DNA of 25,554 bases from the NCBI GenBank assembly GCA_041739275.1, contig JBGSOF010000024.1, forward strand, positions 1-25,554, read 5' to 3'. The translations under genes and the position numbers were made by a program. The DNA comes from WGMI01 sp041739275. Lineage in GTDB: Bacteria; Bacteroidota; Bacteroidia; Flavobacteriales; Schleiferiaceae. The stretch's first letter is position 1, and every line of letters begins with the position of its first letter. The notes beneath the pieces were generated by a model. That model was not told the DNA's origin. It saw only the letters and a list, made by a program, of their open reading frames with translations, and searched no databases. This document shows positions 24,135 to 25,554 of this stretch, in pieces.

Positions 24135-25247
24135 TCAGAACTCGTCTTCTTGCTCGACTGCGGCTTGTCCCTCTTGCATTAAGTAAGCGCGCAAAAATCG
24201 ATCGATGTCGCCGTTGAGCACCGCTTCGGTGTTCGAAGTTTCCATGCCGGTGCGAACGTCTTTGACCAATTTATACGGGTGTAAAACGTAGTTTCTGATC
24301 TGAGAGCCCCATTCGATTTTCTTCTTACCCGCCTCGATGGCTGCGCGCTTTTCGTTTCGGGCCTGAATTTCTTGCTCGTACAAACGAGACTTGAGCAACT
24401 GGATTGCTTTTTCTTTGTTCTGAAGCTGCGAGCGGGTCTCTGTGTTCTCGATGATGATGCCCGAGGGCTTGTGCTTCAAGCGCACCCCCGTTTCTACTTT
24501 GTTGACGTTTTGTCCGCCCGCCCCGCTCGATCGAAAGGTGTCCCATTCGATCTCGCTGAGATTGACGTTGATTTCGATGGTGTCGTCGACCAAGGGATAG
24601 ACGTAAACTGATACAAAAGAGGTGTGTCTTTTGGCATTTGCGTCGAAGGGTGAGATGCGCACCAGGCGATGGACTCCGTTTTCGCCCTTCAAATAGCCAA
24701 AGGCGAATTCTCCGTCGATTTCGAGCGTCACGGTTTTGATTCCCGCGGCGTCGCCTTCTTGAAAATTGAGTTCGCGGATTTTGAAGTTTTGCTTTTGGGC
24801 CCACATCAAGTACATCCGCATCAGCATTCCGGCCCAATCGCAGCTTTCGGTGCCTCCCGCCCCCGCGGTTATTTGCAATACAGCGCTTAAGGGGTCTTCT
24901 TCTTCCGAAAGCATGTTTCGGAATTCGAGCTCTTCCATGGCCGAATGACAGCTTTCGTACAAGCCGTCGACCTCAGATTCTTCGATTCCGCCCTCTTTAA
25001 AGAATTCGTAGGCAATGAGGAGTTCGTCGTGCAAGCGCTCGGCTTCGGCAAAACCCTGAACCCAATACTTGAGTCCGCGGATTTTTTTCATCAGGGCTTC
25101 AGCGTTTTTGCTGTCGTCCCAAAAGCCGGGCGCGGCGGTCTTTTCTTCTTCGTTGGCAATTTCAACGCGCTTTTGGCCGAGGTTGAGATAGCCTTTGAGC
25201 GACTCGAGGCGAGCGCTGGTTTCTTTGAGTTGTTCTTGGGTTACCAT
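24135..25247 (-). CDS. prfB: Peptide chain release factor 2, without programmed frameshift
   Basis: Class I release factor that recognises UGA and UAA stop codons and triggers peptide release at the ribosome. The 370-aa length is normal for RF2. The codon-recognition tripeptide SPF is at 199-201 and the catalytic GGQ at 244-246 in SSGAGGQNVNKVET. The family's usual autoregulatory +1 frameshift site (GGG TAT CTT TGA C in E. coli, near codon 25) is absent: here the frame reads GGC TAT CTC AAC (residues 19-22) without interruption. ATG 25247 aligns with other RF2 starts; the frame stays open upstream only because the 13-bp repeat array has no stops. The T9SS type B gene follows after 18 bases. 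Confidence 0.96.
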   Translation of the reverse strand: MVTQEQLKETSARLESLKGYLNLGQKRVEIANEEEKTAAPGFWDDSKNAEALMKKIRGLKYWVQGFAEAERLHDELLIAYEFFKEGGIEESEVDGLYESCHSAMEELEFRNMLSEEEDPLSAVLQITAGAGGTESCDWAGMLMRMYLMWAQKQNFKIRELNFQEGDAAGIKTVTLEIDGEFAFGYLKGENGVHRLVRISPFDANAKRHTSFVSVYVYPLVDDTIEINVNLSEIEWDTFRSSGAGGQNVNKVETGVRLKHKPSGIIIENTETRSQLQNKEKAIQLLKSRLYEQEIQARNEKRAAIEAGKKKIEWGSQIRNYVLHPYKLVKDVRTGMETSNTEAVLNGDIDRFLRAYLMQEGQAAVEQEDEF

Positions 25248-25256
25248 AGCGGGCGG

Positions 25257-25264
25257 CAAAGGTA
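25257..25264 (-). promoter_or_regulatory. Promoter -7 box (TACCTTTG) for prfB
   Basis: An exact TAnnTTTG match on the minus strand ends 9 bases before the prfB ATG, predicting a very short leader. The -33 region falls in the 37 bases between this box and the 13-bp repeat array; no TTG is evident at the usual distance. Confidence 0.5.
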
Positions 25265-25301
25265 CGGATGCACCCCATAGATCGGATCGGTTGTATGCCC
25301 A

Positions 25302-25554
25302 ACGCCGATACACCACGCCGATACACCACGCCGATACACCACGCAGATACACCACGCAGATACACCACGCCGAGACGCCATGCAGAGACGCCATGCAGAG
25401 ACGCCATGCAGAGACGCCATGCAGAGACGCCATGCAGAGACGCCATGCCGAGACGCCATGCCGAGACGCCATGCCGAGACGCCATGCCGAGACGCCATGC
25501 CGAGACGCCATGCCGAGACGCCATGCCGAGACGCCATGCCGAGACGCCATGCCG
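25302..25554. repeat. 13-bp tandem repeat array upstream of prfB
   Basis: Nineteen complete 13-bp units plus 6 bases of a twentieth run to the window edge without spacers. Reading the plus strand, the units occur in homogeneous blocks: three ACGCCGATACACC, two ACGCAGATACACC, one ACGCCGAGACGCC, five ATGCAGAGACGCC, then eight or more ATGCCGAGACGCC. Because 13 is not a multiple of 3 and there are no stops, all three minus-strand frames stay open and read as a 13-residue repeat, MASRHGVSAWRLG; this is not evidence of coding. The array begins 37 bases upstream of the prfB -7 box. True length cannot be known from this window. Confidence 0.97.

Noticed and set aside
25248..25550. N-terminal extension of prfB through the 13-bp array (MASRHGVSAWRLG repeats)
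   Set aside because: All three minus-strand frames through the array are open and read the same 13-residue repeat; RF2 homologues begin at the ATG at 25247, just after a promoter box.
25302..25554. CRISPR array
   Set aside because: The 13-bp units are directly contiguous with no spacers, and no cas genes are present.

Overview
The window reads as a chromosomal segment of a Bacteroidota bacterium, most likely of the order Flavobacteriales. The evidence is three proteins with type IX secretion (T9SS) C-terminal signals, a GldA-like gliding ABC ATPase, Omp28, DUF6029, DUF4199 and DUF6132 family proteins, an endonuclease III without its Fe-S cysteines, and TAnnTTTG-type -7 promoter boxes with no clear Shine-Dalgarno sequences. 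Base composition looks moderately GC-rich for that order. I cannot name genus or species. No phage, integrase, CRISPR array, tRNA or rRNA was seen.

Layout. Positions 1-709 hold no convincing gene; they contain REP-like palindromes and a direct repeat. Next come nth (+) and, convergent with it, a 1108-aa TolB-propeller/outer-membrane-barrel protein (-). Divergent from that is a DUF4199 membrane protein. From 5.4 to 7.8 kb lies a minus-strand set of small redox and sulfur genes: thioredoxin, a CxxCH haem-type lipoprotein, a DUF6132 membrane protein and two rhodaneses. A 488-base gap inside it holds a promoter and decayed coding sequence. ruvB and queG form an overlapping plus-strand pair.

From 9.9 to 15.0 kb a minus-strand envelope cluster runs from a T9SS-secreted Omp28-like protein, across an intrinsic terminator, to a TlpA-like thioredoxin, a DUF6029 outer-membrane protein and an Omp28 lipoprotein. 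The last three are packed within a few bases of each other. A small T9SS cargo protein (+) diverges from this cluster and is followed by a hairpin-rich 3' region that ends in a strong terminator. From 16.2 to 19.5 kb, minus-strand genes encode two unrecognised proteins, then a TPR-type sensor kinase and a NarL/LuxR-type response regulator.

gldA (+) follows, convergent with arsC. arsC lies downstream of a 1091-aa SBBP/PKD T9SS type B protein, which itself lies 18 bases downstream of prfB. A 13-bp tandem repeat array starts 55 bases upstream of the prfB start codon and runs off the window edge.

The most unusual features are the 13-bp array against the prfB promoter region, the prfB gene without a programmed frameshift, short-leader or leaderless starts at gldA and prfB, the Omp28/TlpA/DUF6029 cluster, a TolB/barrel protein that appears to have lost a metallopeptidase motif, the structured region after 15952, and the unknown gene pair beside the two-component system. 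I do not see a clearly new multi-gene defence or mobile system here.
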